In this document: piece after piece, positions 11,978 to 22,714 of the stretch
How positions within the stretch are numbered: position 1 is the stretch's first letter
Layout of the letters: each line of letters starts with the position of its first letter
Assembly (NCBI RefSeq): GCF_008831285.2
Contig: NC_045143.1
Span: 5,835,503-5,899,502 of the forward strand
DNA: 64,000 bases
DNA from: Nymphaea colorata
Taxonomy: Eukaryota; Streptophyta; Magnoliopsida; Nymphaeales; Nymphaeaceae
Direction of reading: 5' to 3'
Notes under the pieces: model-generated
Database searches by the model: none
What the model was told of the DNA's origin: nothing
What the model saw: only the letters and a program-made list of their open reading frames with translations
Translations under genes and position numbers: made by a program

Positions 11978-14844
11978 ATGGGGGCGTCGGGGAAATGGCT
12001 GAAATCTTTGATTGGAGCTAGGAAGTGTGACAAAGATGACCAGGTACTCGTTTGCTTCAGCGCGTCTTTTGCTGTTTTCTGTTTCTCTCATGTCAATGGT
12101 AGGCTTCCTTTCTTGGTTGGTCATTGGTGTTCTTGTTCGTTGTCTTTTTTGGTTTTTGAGTTTTTATGGTTTGGTTTGGCTGTGCAGGAGAAACAGTGGA
12201 ACAAGGGAAGTCGAAAATGGAAGATATGGAAGGGTCGGTCTCCATCGTCAAGGGCTCCATCCGAGGCATCGGATTGCTCGCCGAAGGTGGCGGAAGATGT
12301 TTACAATGTGGTCATTGCTACGATTGCTCGGGCTCCCGCCAAGGATTTTAGAGTCGTGAGAGAAGAGTGGGCAGCAATTCGCATACAGACGGCGTTTCGG
12401 GGGTTTCTGGTATAGTTTATTTTGATCTAAAACTCGTTATGGTGCTTTTGTCACCAACCTTTTTCTTAGTAGTCCAGTAATTCCTCTTCTTTTTCCTCTT
12501 TGTTCTTTACTTTAAGAGAAAAGTTACGCATCTTCATTTTTTGACTCCCATAGTGACGTGTAATGGGCCACTCGAGTTGAGGTTATGACATGCTGGAAAA
12601 ATATGCGAAGTCGCAAACTGCTCAGATATTTCTCTAAGGCAATGGAAATATGCCTTGTGATTCCTTTACAGTCTAATAAGTTCGTTTTTCTTCTTACGTA
12701 CTTGCTCGAACCACATTGATGCTTGTCATTCATCTTACTGATGTGTGTGGTACCGAAATGGCTGAATCGCAGCTGTTCGCCTTCTTGTGTTGTTCCTGTT
12801 TTCCGCTCCCCATTTTAGAAACAAGTTGAAGAAAAGCTGCACTTACCTTTTGTCTCACTGAGGCTTCACAAACAATGAAGGCTTATGAACGAGATTTGGT
12901 TCTAAAAATGCTATGGACGATTCATGAGCATCACTAGCCATATGACATCTATCTTGGAGGTGAATAGGGTTTATGGTACCCATTTCATATGTCCTTGAAA
13001 GTTGCCGCTCCGAGCCATACTGATTCTTGTAAAACTTTGCAGCTGAAAATGGTGCACTGCACACTAAGGCTGAGAGCGCAGTTTGCTTCATTTTCTCTGT
13101 TGAACTGTTTCTTAAGTCAATACCAGATTCAGGAGCCTAATGAGTTCCTCACTTCCAAATGTTGCCGTTTCTGATGCTGAAGTTTTTTGCAGCAAGGGAA
13201 CCAGCGTATTTGTTAGCAGAAACCTTCTCGTTTGCAGTTTCTCGTCCGGAAGAAAAAAAAAATATTGTAGCTTACTCTTCGATTTAAATCAATGGACATG
13301 ATACGTGGGAATAGAATGACAGACAGTAAAAAGTGCACAACACTCGTTCATTTTGATAATGGCGTGCATTTCTCATGTTAAGTCTTCAAATTAAGTGTCG
13401 AGGAATTGTGGTTTGTTATGTTGCAGAAATGTGGGATGTGATACATACAAGGCTAAATTGCTACTTGAATTTTGTTCTGTAGGCTAGACGGGCTTTGCGA
13501 GCTCTGAAGGCTGTTGTTCGGCTTCAAGCAATCTTTAGGGGTCGGATGGTAAGGAAGCAGGCTGCTATCACCCTTAGATGCATGCAGGCACTTGTGAGAG
13601 TACAAGCACGAGTGAGGGCGCGGCGTGTGAGAATGTCTAGTGAAGGTCTAGCTGTACAGAAAATGCTGGACCAGCGAAGAGCAGAAACTAATCCCTTGAA
13701 AGAGGCAGAGGTACCTGCTTGATATGAATATCCTTGCATGGTTGTATGGCAATGGCAATGAACTTCATACGGAGGGATACTGCAATGTCTTCAGTTGTGC
13801 ACTTAATAGCAACTAGTATCATATGTTCATTGTAAAAGATCACAAAAGATTGTTCTTTCACGGAAACTGCTCCTTTTCCATTAGAGTGCTATGCTAACCT
13901 CAGTCTCTTAACTGCCTGCAGGAAGGTTGGTGTGACAGACAAGGAACTCTTGAGGAAGTCAAAGCAAAGCTCCACATGAGGCAGGAGGGGGCCATCAAGA
14001 GGGAAAGGGCTCTTGCTTATTCTTTCTCTCAACAGGTTTTGGTTTCTGCTTTATTCATTTTTTGATTTTTTTTTTTTCCTCTGTTGTTTAACCCTTTTCT
14101 TCTGTTAATTTTCAGTTGTTGAGATCAAATCCAAATCCAAATGCCAATATAAATCCAAAAGTGAATTCTAGGCCAAATTTGTCAGTGTCCAACCTGAAGA
14201 ATGATTCAGATAAGGGCAGCTGGAGTTGGTTAGAGCGGTGGATGGCTGCCAAACCATGGGAAACCAGATTAATGGAACAGTCCAACGCAGAGTCTGAGAC
14301 TCCCCGCTGTGCAACCTTTGTTGATCCCTCCAGAACACAGTGGAAGCTTAATGACAAATATGTAGAAGCTCTGCCAAAACAAAAACATAATTCTCAGATG
14401 CTTGCTAAGCAAAATGAGTTTGTATCAGTTACAGTCCAGAAGAACAACATATCTACCAGGATTCGTGCTAGGCCTCCGGCTGCTTTTTGCAATGGCCATC
14501 ATTCATTCCCTCAATATTCGTCAAGCCCAAGTTCTGAACTCAGATATGGCGAAAGCTCAGCTTCTTCAGCAACCACTTCCACTCCAATATCTGGCAATAC
14601 TCATACAGCATCCGAAGAGGGCAGCATCGGTAAACCAAGTTACATGAATATGACAGAATCCATGAAAGCAAAGCAGAGGTCATGCTGTTCTCACCGACTA
14701 GGCAGGCAGGGCTCAGATGAATTTCAGCTGTGCAAGAAATCTTTTCTTTCTAGTGGAGACTCAGCTAGTGTTAGATGGTCGGATAATTTGTCAAAGCGAA
14801 GTGAGAGAATAGCAATTAGGGATGGAGAAAAACTATTGCTTTGA
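11978..14844 (+). CDS. IQ67-domain (IQD) calmodulin-binding protein
   Basis: Five exons (11978-12043, 12188-12409, 13483-13710, 13922-14035, 14116-14844) give 452 residues, all with GT-AG introns in phase 0. The start [16 protein letters not shown] is the usual basic IQD N-terminus. The IQ67 domain covers about residues 81-147, with three IQ-type repeats ([42 protein letters not shown]). A phase-0 intron splits the domain after its 16th residue (between L96 and A97), a known hallmark of the family. The C-terminal exon has the usual [17 protein letters not shown] block and a Ser-rich, otherwise low-complexity tail. Family members bind calmodulin and associate with microtubules, plasma membrane or nucleus as scaffolds. 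The subgroup looks closest to the IQD5-8 type by its N-terminus, but this is a judgement from memory. The purine-rich leader at 11884-11940 precedes the start. Confidence 0.95.
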
Positions 14845-15246
14845 CGTGTGATGTATGTAAATGAGGTTCAACAGCTTGTTGTCCTGTACTAGTGAATGGT
14901 TCTGTAATGGTTTTTTTTTTCTAATTGTATTGCAATGTGCTTAAACCGTTCCCGGCTGACTTATAGAGTGTTGTTTATTGTTACTCCCTTTGTTGGCAAA
15001 TAAGATAGCTGCAGTATTTCCTTCAGTTGCATTTCTAGACTCTAGAAATGTGCCTGTGTTTGCTGTCGATCTTCTGTATAGCGACCTTCCCAAAGGGCAT
15101 TGCTGTCGTTGCTTCTTATATGATACAGATATATGGATACACAGTTGCATGCAGCATTCATGCTTATTAATTTTAGAGCAACTAGAAGAGTTTATCAATT
15201 CATATCTTGTCATGCTCTCCATGTACTTATCTTACTTCTGCACGAT

Positions 15247-15282
<36 letters not shown>

Positions 15283-16946
15283 GTGCATTATGTCCCAGCA
15301 TGTAGAGACAGTACTCATCTATTCTTGCTGTGGCATATTATGGCTGAATTTATTAGACATGGACAATCCAGGTAATGGTTAGACAAAAATTCTATAAGAA
15401 ATCTATATGGTGGGTTTATATATGTGTCGATAGTTGTACATTACAGGCTATACATTACAGGCTATCTGTGTAGATAGACCCAATTTAAGGTAATAAGTCT
15501 GAATTGGTATCATCTCATCCGTATATTTTAGAGAAAACTGAAAGCGAACATGGCAAACTACTTTGTAGTCCGTCTATTCAGAATATACTGGGTTTCATGG
15601 ACAAGGAATGGCAACGTAAAGCCATGGCAAGCCGGATTATGTTGATGTTTTTCCCATTGCCAAACCACCTGAAATGAACTGTTATCAGCTAGGAGGGCCC
15701 AAGTAGCTCATAATAAAGTCCGAATCCTGATTTACACTGCATGAATATTCCATCTGTAATTTTGCAGTCCACAATCTTGAAGCCATTCTCTCTCTCTCTC
15801 TCTCTCTTTGCACGAACACTCTTATAAGGCCTGGATAGAAGGGTATGCTGTAGTGATCAGGAGAGCCCGCAGTCTAGCTTTGACTGTCAAAGACATCGTA
15901 GAATCTGCAAGTTGTCGGAGTAAAACGTGGGGCAGGTGGTCGTACCCAAGTGTTTTGACTGCTGTCCTCAAGCGGCTCCAACTGGGTTACCGCAATTGCT
16001 GCACCTTGAAATCCTTCTTCTGAAGATATTAAATGTCACCATTAATGGATCAGCACCTGCTGAACAGAGCCTGCTTAGGTCCGCAGGGAGTTAAAGCCAG
16101 GAGTTCATGGGTTTCCATGTTCACTTAATATGATGTGGATGAATCAGGAAGGAGACATTAATATACCAAAACTTACAAACATTTACTTCCTTGTCTGTTG
16201 CATCAGTTAATTCACACTTCTGGTAGATATTCAGAAAAGCAAAGACATTGATGAACAATCAAGTGGAAGGCGGTCAGCTATTTGTGAAGACGACTAGGCG
16301 ACCAGCATCTTTGGCAGCTTTTCCTGGTTTTACCACTTGTGTCAATACCACAATAACTTGATAGTGGTATTCTTCATGCTATATCTATAAATGAGCGAAA
16401 CCATGCAAGAGCATAAATGGTTCTGCATATTTCTGTAGTTGTTTAAGTGGGCGACAGAAAAATTATAAATGCATTTACATTTAATGCTCGACTCCAGCAT
16501 TCTTCTAATAAGCTTATCCAGATTTTATGTGTCCCATTTCCTTACATGAGTTGGCTGTACTTTTTCTTTCCTTCAATGATGAAAATATCTCTGGACATAA
16601 AAGCTACAGACACCACATTTTTGGTTCACCAAGGAAGTCTGCTCCTACCTTTGATGTTTTGGCAAGATGCACATGCTACGAAAATATTGAACTATAAACC
16701 ATATCAATTGAAGGTTGGAAGAACATTTAAGTTTACAAATCTGCAGAGATAGTAACGTGGTGATGGGGGAGAGATGTTACAAATGCAGCGAGAAGTTCAA
16801 ATATCTCAACAATGGTGGCGCCAGAAAAATTTTTGGCTGAGTAGTTTTACTTTTAAGGAGCACTCATATGGAAATAAACAGTTCAAGAGGTATTAATGTA
16901 GAAATAAAGCCATTTTTGTGGGTTAGTATGGGTAATTACCTACAAG
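14845..16946. other. IQD 3' flank and intergenic DNA
   Basis: The first 200-300 bases are probably IQD 3' UTR; no canonical AATAAA was found in the expected place. Simple repeats (CT)n-(CA)n at 15246-15282 and (CT)n at 15787-15809 are the only structured elements. Open frames here are short and unrecognised. Confidence 0.5.
15246..15282. repeat. (CT)n-(CA)n composite microsatellite
   Basis: A CT run passes directly into a CA run, in the 3' flank of the IQD gene. Confidence 0.92.
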
Positions 16947-17039
16947 TAGGGCAGTATAATGAGTCGAGCCAACTCAAGCTTGACTTGAACTCTCTTGGTT
17001 AAGCTCGATTCAATTAATAGATCGTTTAATTTGTGTTGT

Positions 17040-17127
<88 letters not shown>

Positions 17128-17284
17128 AATTTCTAAACTTAAGACTAAGGGAAGGGATCACGTCAAATGGAAAGTTGGTAAACAAGTTGAGATTATACAA
17201 CTCGAGCTTGAGCTCAAGCTGGTCGATATATGAGTCTAGTTGAGTCGAGCTCACCCAGCTCGTCCTAGCTTGTGTACAAACCTA
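16947..17284. mobile_element. hAT-type MITE, GAGTCGAGC family, copy 2 (expanded by TA repeat)
   Basis: 338-bp element from TAGGGCAGTATAATGAG to a right end ending GTACAAACCTA. GAGTCGAGC, CTCGAGCTTGAGCTC and GAGTCGAGCTC motifs occur at both ends. Flanking octamers CCTACAAG (16939-16946) and CCTACACG (17285-17292) agree at 7 of 8 positions, as expected for a hAT target duplication. About 80 bp of the core is a (TA)n run that has evidently expanded inside the element. Confidence 0.75.
17043..17124. repeat. (TA)n microsatellite inside MITE
   Basis: About 82 bases of pure TA dinucleotide, wholly within the element at 16947-17284. Confidence 0.95.
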
Positions 17285-17825
17285 CCTACACGTGCCTCTA
17301 TCACCGAATGAGCGAGAGGCATACTTTATTTTATCGCATGGAACAGAAAGCCTCCTCTTTTCCCTGCCTTCAAGGTCTAGATTCTCTAGAACTCCATGAG
17401 TGATTAATTTATTGCCAACTACTATGGTGGGGGCACTAGATCAATAACCTTAATGTTTTAAGGGGCATACATACATACATATATATATATTATACAACCA
17501 AATATATGAACCAAATATATGAAATTATTAACATAAAAATAAGTAAAGTTTGTGAGGCTGGTGTGGACGACTGCCCACACTAGCCACCATGTGGCTCCGC
17601 TACGGCTAGTATGACACTCCCACTTATTAATGGAGGTATAGACCAAATGAGAATCAAAGAGATCGATGATGAAGAGCATAATTTTTATTATATGTTTAAA
17701 GATAAGCAATGTGGTGATGGAGAGGATGGTTAAGTAACGCTGGCAGAAGTGACGGTGGTAAATGGTAGCAGAAAAGCGGTGATGATGATAGCAATATTAA
17801 GTGGAGGTGGTGTGGTGAAAGCTTA

Positions 17826-18715
17826 AGTTACCAGGGTGCGCCCTGTTTGGCCTCGCACCCGCGTCGACACTGTGTGGGTGCGGGTGCGCACCCAAAACAG
17901 TCAAACAAGAGTCGGGTGCGGCTGACCACACCCAACTAAAATTGTCCTTTTCCGACTCGCACCCGACTTGCGTTTGACCCGAGTCGGGTGCGGTCAAATG
18001 CGAGTCGTCTATTTTCGTCCAATTTTTTGGGTTTTTTTTTTATTTTTAACAAAATCAACCACCCTCGTCGACCTCTCCCCTTGCCTCTCGCATGCGTCTT
18101 CCTCGCTCCTCCTAGATGTGCTTTGCAATATATGTTAGAAAATTTTGTCGATGTCCTGTTACTGAATTTTAAACTACTTTTAGTTGTCATTTGTTATACA
18201 ATATAAAATAAATGGCGAACTTGTATGCTCTTTTAGTTTTCCCTAATAATGAAACTCATTTTGGCGACTTAACATCAGCTTGATTTTATTGGAATGTTTT
18301 TTTTCTTGGTCTTCAAATTTTCAAAACTACTGGGTGGAGACTAACTGAATTAATTTTGATTTTTGTATATGAATCAGGTTTTGTAAATTAATGTGTACTT
18401 GTGTAATTGTGTTATTCAAGTGCATGTGCATTTGTCCATTTATGACTCAAAGTGCTAAGAAGACTATCTAATTTTAAATTTGTTATATTTGAAATTTTTT
18501 ATTTTTTATTTTGAATTTGAAATTTTTTATTTTGGACTTTGAAGGTAAAACCATAAAAGAAGATAATAATAATAATAATAATAATAAATTAATAATAATA
18601 ATAATAATAATAAAATACTCTTTCCGCATCGTCGCACCTAAATTTTTTGAGATGTGCCGCGCCGGCACCCACACCCGCATTGGCACCCGCACCCCGCACT
18701 CAGGTGACATAGGGT
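17826..18715. mobile_element. Candidate GC-ended inverted-repeat element (GGGTGCG type)
   Basis: Two GC-rich ends flank an AT-rich core. The left end (17826-18010) is dense in GGGTGCG/CGCACCC words and contains an internal near-palindrome around 17955-18007 (CGACTCGCACCCGAC facing GTCGGGTGCGG). The right end (18655-18715) repeats CACCCACACCCGC and GGCACCCGCACC. This layout resembles a non-autonomous DNA element, but clean terminal repeats and a target duplication could not be fixed by eye. An (AAT)n tract at 18563-18613 lies inside. Confidence 0.4.
18563..18613. repeat. (AAT)n microsatellite
   Basis: Trinucleotide AAT run with two short interruptions. Confidence 0.93.
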
Positions 18716-18822
18716 GAAAGTGATGGCTTCATGGCAGTGGCGGCAGTGGTTGAGAGGTTGATGATGAACGTGGTCGTTAAAAAGAAGTTATCATGAAATA
18801 AAAAATAGATAATGAAACTATA

Positions 18823-19682
18823 AGTGTTTCTTTATTTATGAAAGCAAGTACATCCAACTTTAATTCATTAAGCCTCTTTTGGTAACATAAATATTATATT
18901 TTTTGGAATAAATGTTTCATAAAAACTTTTTGGTAATAGTAACAATATGTTATTGTTCCATGTATTTACCACAAAGATTGAAATAGATAAGTAAAAAGTG
19001 TTTTATGAACCTATTCGAATCATAAGGTAGATATAACACACGCATAGTGTTTCTTTATTTATGAAAGCAAGTAAATCCAACTTTAATTCATTAAGCCGAT
19101 TTTGGTAAGATAAATACTATATTTTTTGGAACAAATGTTTCATAAAGACTATGTATTTGCCTCAAAGATTGAAATAGATATGTAGAAAGTGTTTTATGAA
19201 CCTATTCGAATCATAAGGTAGATATAACACATGCATAGTGTTTCTTTATTTACGAAAGCAAGTAAATCCAACTTTAATTCATTAAGCCGCTTTTGGTAAC
19301 ATAAATACTATATTTTTTGGAACAAATGTTTTATAAAGACTGTTTGGTAATAGTAACAATATGTTATTGTTTCATGTATTTGCCACAAAGATTGAAATAG
19401 GTATGTAAAAAGTGTTTTATGAACCTATTCGAATCATAAGGTATATATAACACACACATAGTGTTTCTTTATTTATGAAAGCAAGTAAATCTAACTTTAA
19501 TTCATTAAGCCGCTTTTGGTAAAATAAATATTATATTTTTTGGAACAAATGTTTTATAAAGACTGTTTGGTAATAGTAACAATATGTTATTGTTTCATGT
19601 ATTTACCACAAAGATTGAAATAGATATGTAAAAAGTGTTTTATGAACCTATTCGAATCATAAGGTAGATATAACACACACAT
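18823..19682. repeat. Four-copy tandem array, 223-bp unit
   Basis: Units begin with AGTGTTTCTTTATTTATG at 18823, 19046, 19237 and 19460, and the array stops at about 19682. Unit lengths are 223, 191, 223 and 223 bp; the second has lost about 32 bp around the TTTGGTAATAGTAACAATAT segment. Landmarks repeated in every unit are CATTAAGCC, TATATTTTTTGGAA, AAGTGTTTTATGAACC and CGAATCATAAGG. The unit carries the same GTTTGGTAATAGTAACA and TTTCATG words as dispersed small elements elsewhere in the window, so the array probably arose by tandem duplication of such an element. No coding potential. Confidence 0.93.
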
Positions 19683-20622
19683 ATTGTTTCCAAACAGCTT
19701 CTATGGGCATCTGAAATATATTATTGTTATACTCCAAGATTGAAACAGATTCATGAAACACTCAGGTTCTGTTCTTATTAGGGCAAATATTTAATGCAGA
19801 TACATGAAATTGTTCCTGCTCTCAAACAACTCTTAAATGTAGCTTAAAATTTCCTATGGAACCATCAAGTACGAGAATTTCACAAAAAAGATCATAATTA
19901 CATCTAAATGAGGGAAAGAACAATGTTTTCTATGTTGCATCTTGTGTTAAAATTAAATAATTACAATGGTGAAATATTCACATGATAAGACGCTCATGAA
20001 TTTCCGAAAACCTAATTGCTAACAAATGCTTTTCAAAAAATGATTTGGGAGTTCTTAGTGAACATTTGAAAGGAGGAAAACTGGTCAGAAAGTGTGGTTT
20101 TTTTTAACAAACATGGCTTTTTCATTCTTCCAAGTTCCAAAAGTGAGAAAATTGTTACTAGCAAAAGGTTTTCGGGGAAAAACCGATCCCCTTTTCTAGC
20201 GAAGGCTTCTCCATCAAGAAAAACACTTCTAGGCTTTGTGGTGTTAAGTTTTTGCTCCTGAAATCTTTTCTTCGCATTGACCTTCTTATGTGACAAATAC
20301 AAACAATACAAAAAAAAAGGCAGTGAAAAGTTTTAATAGCAGGATTTCTACTAGGCAATCTTTTGGGGTTTTCTAGCAAAAGATTTCTCACTTCTGACCG
20401 GGTTTGCATTCTGAAAAGTTGGGGAGAGATCAAAATAACTATATTTCGTTTTATTTTGATTCAATCTCTTAATACATATTTATATTTTTGAAGGACTTTA
20501 ATGCTAAGAAAAACATTTATATAGATTGAAATTGTTACTAATAACAGAGATAAAAGGTAGCGACACATTGTTTCATGGTTCAAAAGCATAGCATTCGTGG
20601 GAATTGAAGTAGCCACACATTG

Positions 20623-20623
<1 letters not shown>

Positions 20624-20699
<76 letters not shown>
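20624..20699. repeat. (TA)n microsatellite
   Basis: About 75 bases of uninterrupted TA dinucleotide. The surrounding 19.7-21.3 kb is AT-rich intergenic DNA in which I see no gene. Confidence 0.95.
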
Positions 20700-20700
<1 letters not shown>

Positions 20701-21307
20701 TTTGGAGTTTTGAATCGGCAGAAGAAAAGGTGTTATGGGTTAAATAATTGAAAAGCTATAGGCTGTTGATTTTTTTGAAGCTAATTCATGGGTTATGGCA
20801 AACGATCTAAATGCCGGTGGTGGGAAGGTCAAGCATCTCTGACAATGTTGCTTTTGGATTTTATCTACATGGTCTCAAGTTGAGTTGTCCTGTTTTGAGG
20901 AGAATTTTTATTGGAATGAGTGGGCAAGAATGTTAGTTCATAAAATATCGAAACCTTGTTTTCGTGAACGTGATTCCAGGAGGAATTTTTAGCTTTTTGG
21001 TTCACATGTGTCGGTATAAATTTGAGCCCATGAGCACTCTCCACATATTTTATTAATTAATATTCACTTGTAGGTTCAAATCCCTTCATATACACATCCA
21101 GATCTTTCTTTTTCTTTCTGTCAAGTTAGTTTCATGCAGTATTTTAGAACTCCTTGAGTCAGTGCTTAACTCAGCTCGAGTCGGATCCCAAGTCACCGAC
21201 TTTTAAAATATTGATTTCATGATCACAAAACCAAGTATAGGAATTTAGAAGGGGTTAAGATACATTCAGAGAAACTTGTTGATTGAGCATTCATATTAAG
21301 TTGTCAT

Positions 21308-21486
21308 TGTAACACCCTAGAAGTTTAGTTTTGTATCGAAGATTGTGAGAGATCTTCACGGACTTATAAACGGAGACCATAAATGAAATGATTGTCTTGG
21401 TTCATAGTTCTTTTCTGGTTAGGGCCGAAACTGCTAGGAGGCGGGTTAAGATCCATCGAACCAGGGGCTTCGGTGGGGTTGTTATA
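21308..21486. mobile_element. Solo LTR of a short LTR (TRIM-like) family
   Basis: 179-bp block starting TGTAACACCC and ending GTTGTTATA, flanked on both sides by GTCAT (21303-21307 and 21487-21491), a 5-bp target duplication typical of LTR retroelements. Read on the minus strand, its interior (GGATCTTAACCCGCC, AGCAGTTTCGG, AACCAAGACAA, TTTATAAGTCC, AAACTTCT) matches blocks of the LTR-like sequence at 54834-55003. The right end is a slightly degraded terminus (TA instead of CA). No internal coding region remains. Confidence 0.65.
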
Positions 21487-21908
21487 GTCATGGAAGCATA
21501 ACTCTTAAAAGGATCACAAGTACCAACATCAAACATCGGTTGTGAATTTTTTAATCAGTATCTGAAACCTGGTTTGTGTGTTTGAAATGTTTTGCTTCTA
21601 AAACAACATTTAAAGATGACACCCAACATATGTTTTCATCTTCTGCATGAAGAGTTTATGATGCCCTTGTTTTGGATATTAACCTTGTTGAATAACATTT
21701 TATTAGCCCTCTCTATATGGTTACTAATTAATTAGATTTTTTTATGACTATTGGTCCTTTGGTTAATCCCAGCCCATTCTGCTTTTCCTTTATGGACGCA
21801 TTTGGGAGTCTCAAAAGGCAATTAAGAAGCAAATCATCTTGTGTTCTTTTGTGTAGACTTAGTTAAACATTTCAAAAGACAGGTGAAGTTTCCAGTTCCA
21901 TTCTCTAA

Positions 21909-22516
21909 GGACCGTTTGGAAGCAGTAACATAATATTGCCGTCTCACGCATCTAACCCAAAAGTCAGTTAGATTCATTGAACACTTTAAGAAGCATTCCA
22001 TGAATCTGCACCACTTTTAAGGGCAAATGCATGGAACATAACACACTGTTACTGCTAGGGCTGCACAACGAGTCGAGCCAGCTCGAGCTCGACTCGAACT
22101 CGCCCGGTTAAACTCGGCTCGAGCTCGACTCGTTTATAAACGAGTCGAGTTCGAGCTTACAATGAAACTCGAATGAGTAAACGAGTCGAGTTCGAGTTTT
22201 AAGAACTCGACTCGTTTATACTCGACTCGACTCGTTTATACTCGATGAGTAAACAAATTTCATCCCACGTCATGAAATTTACTAGATATTTTAAAAAGAA
22301 GGATCATATTTTATTTAGACGAGCTAATCGAGTTAATCGAGTCGAGCTCGAGCTCGACTTTATTTAATCGAGTCGAGCTCGAGCTTGTGTTAGGTAGCTC
22401 GACTCGAGTTCGAGTCGAGTTCGAGCTCGAGCTCGTTGAGTCGAGTCGAGCTCGAGCTGGGCAAGCTCGAGCTCGACTCGGCTCGTGTGCAGCCCTAGTT
22501 ACTGCTCCCAATCAAC
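21909..22516. mobile_element. GTTTGG-type MITE, interrupted by a hAT MITE
   Basis: The left end reads CCGTTTGGAAGCAGTAACA. The right end, in reverse complement, reads TTGGGAGCAGTAACAGTG, so 12-15 bp near the ends are inverted repeats. Internal TTCATTGAAC and TTCCATGAATC words match the dispersed family. The right terminal repeat is split by the element at 22056-22497; removing that element and one GTTACTGC copy rejoins it. Exact outer ends are uncertain by several bases. Confidence 0.55.
22056..22497. mobile_element. hAT-type MITE, GAGTCGAGC family, copy 3 (youngest)
   Basis: 442-bp element with terminal repeats TAGGGCTGCACAACGAG (left) and, in reverse complement at the right end, TAGGGCTGCACACGAGCC. 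It is flanked by a perfect 8-bp duplication GTTACTGC at 22048-22055 and 22498-22505. TAGGG ends plus an 8-bp duplication are the classical hAT signature. The arms are built of CGAGTCGAGCTCGAGC/GCTCGAGCTCGACTCG words that can fold back on each other, around a short AT-rich core (about 22250-22320). No transposase frame is present, so it is non-autonomous. Confidence 0.88.
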
Positions 22517-22524
22517 ATCCTAAG

Positions 22525-22714
22525 CAGGGGTGGAACCAAGGTAAGGCCCCGCATGGGCCCTTGCCCCACCTCAAATTTAAAAAAAAAAAATTACATGTAA
22601 AATTTTAAAAAATTTCACTTGTTTTATATAAAAAAAAATGATATTTCAACCCTAGTCGAAATTTAGAAACTTTAATTCGACCTGCTCCATAAAATATTTC
22701 TGGCTCCTCCCCTA
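22525..22714. mobile_element. hAT-type MITE of the GGGGTGGAGCCA family
   Basis: 190-bp element. The left end CAGGGGTGGAACCAAGG is mirrored by the right end, which in reverse complement reads TAGGGGAGGAGCCAGAA. Flanking octamers ATCCTAAG (22517-22524) and CTCCTAAG (22715-22722) agree at 7 of 8 positions. The interior is AT-rich and non-coding. It starts within 30 bp of the end of the neighbouring nested MITEs. Confidence 0.72.

Noticed and set aside
14941-15382. Frames on both strands after the IQD gene
   Set aside because: They cover CT/CA simple repeats and the probable 3' UTR; composition is not protein-like.
18823-19682. Regular repeats resembling a CRISPR array
   Set aside because: Units are directly adjacent 223-bp tandem copies with no unique spacers, in plant nuclear DNA.
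21054-21100. B-box-like GTAGGTTCAAATCCC suggesting a tRNA or SINE
   Set aside because: No A box at proper distance, no cloverleaf and no A tail. Isolated match only.
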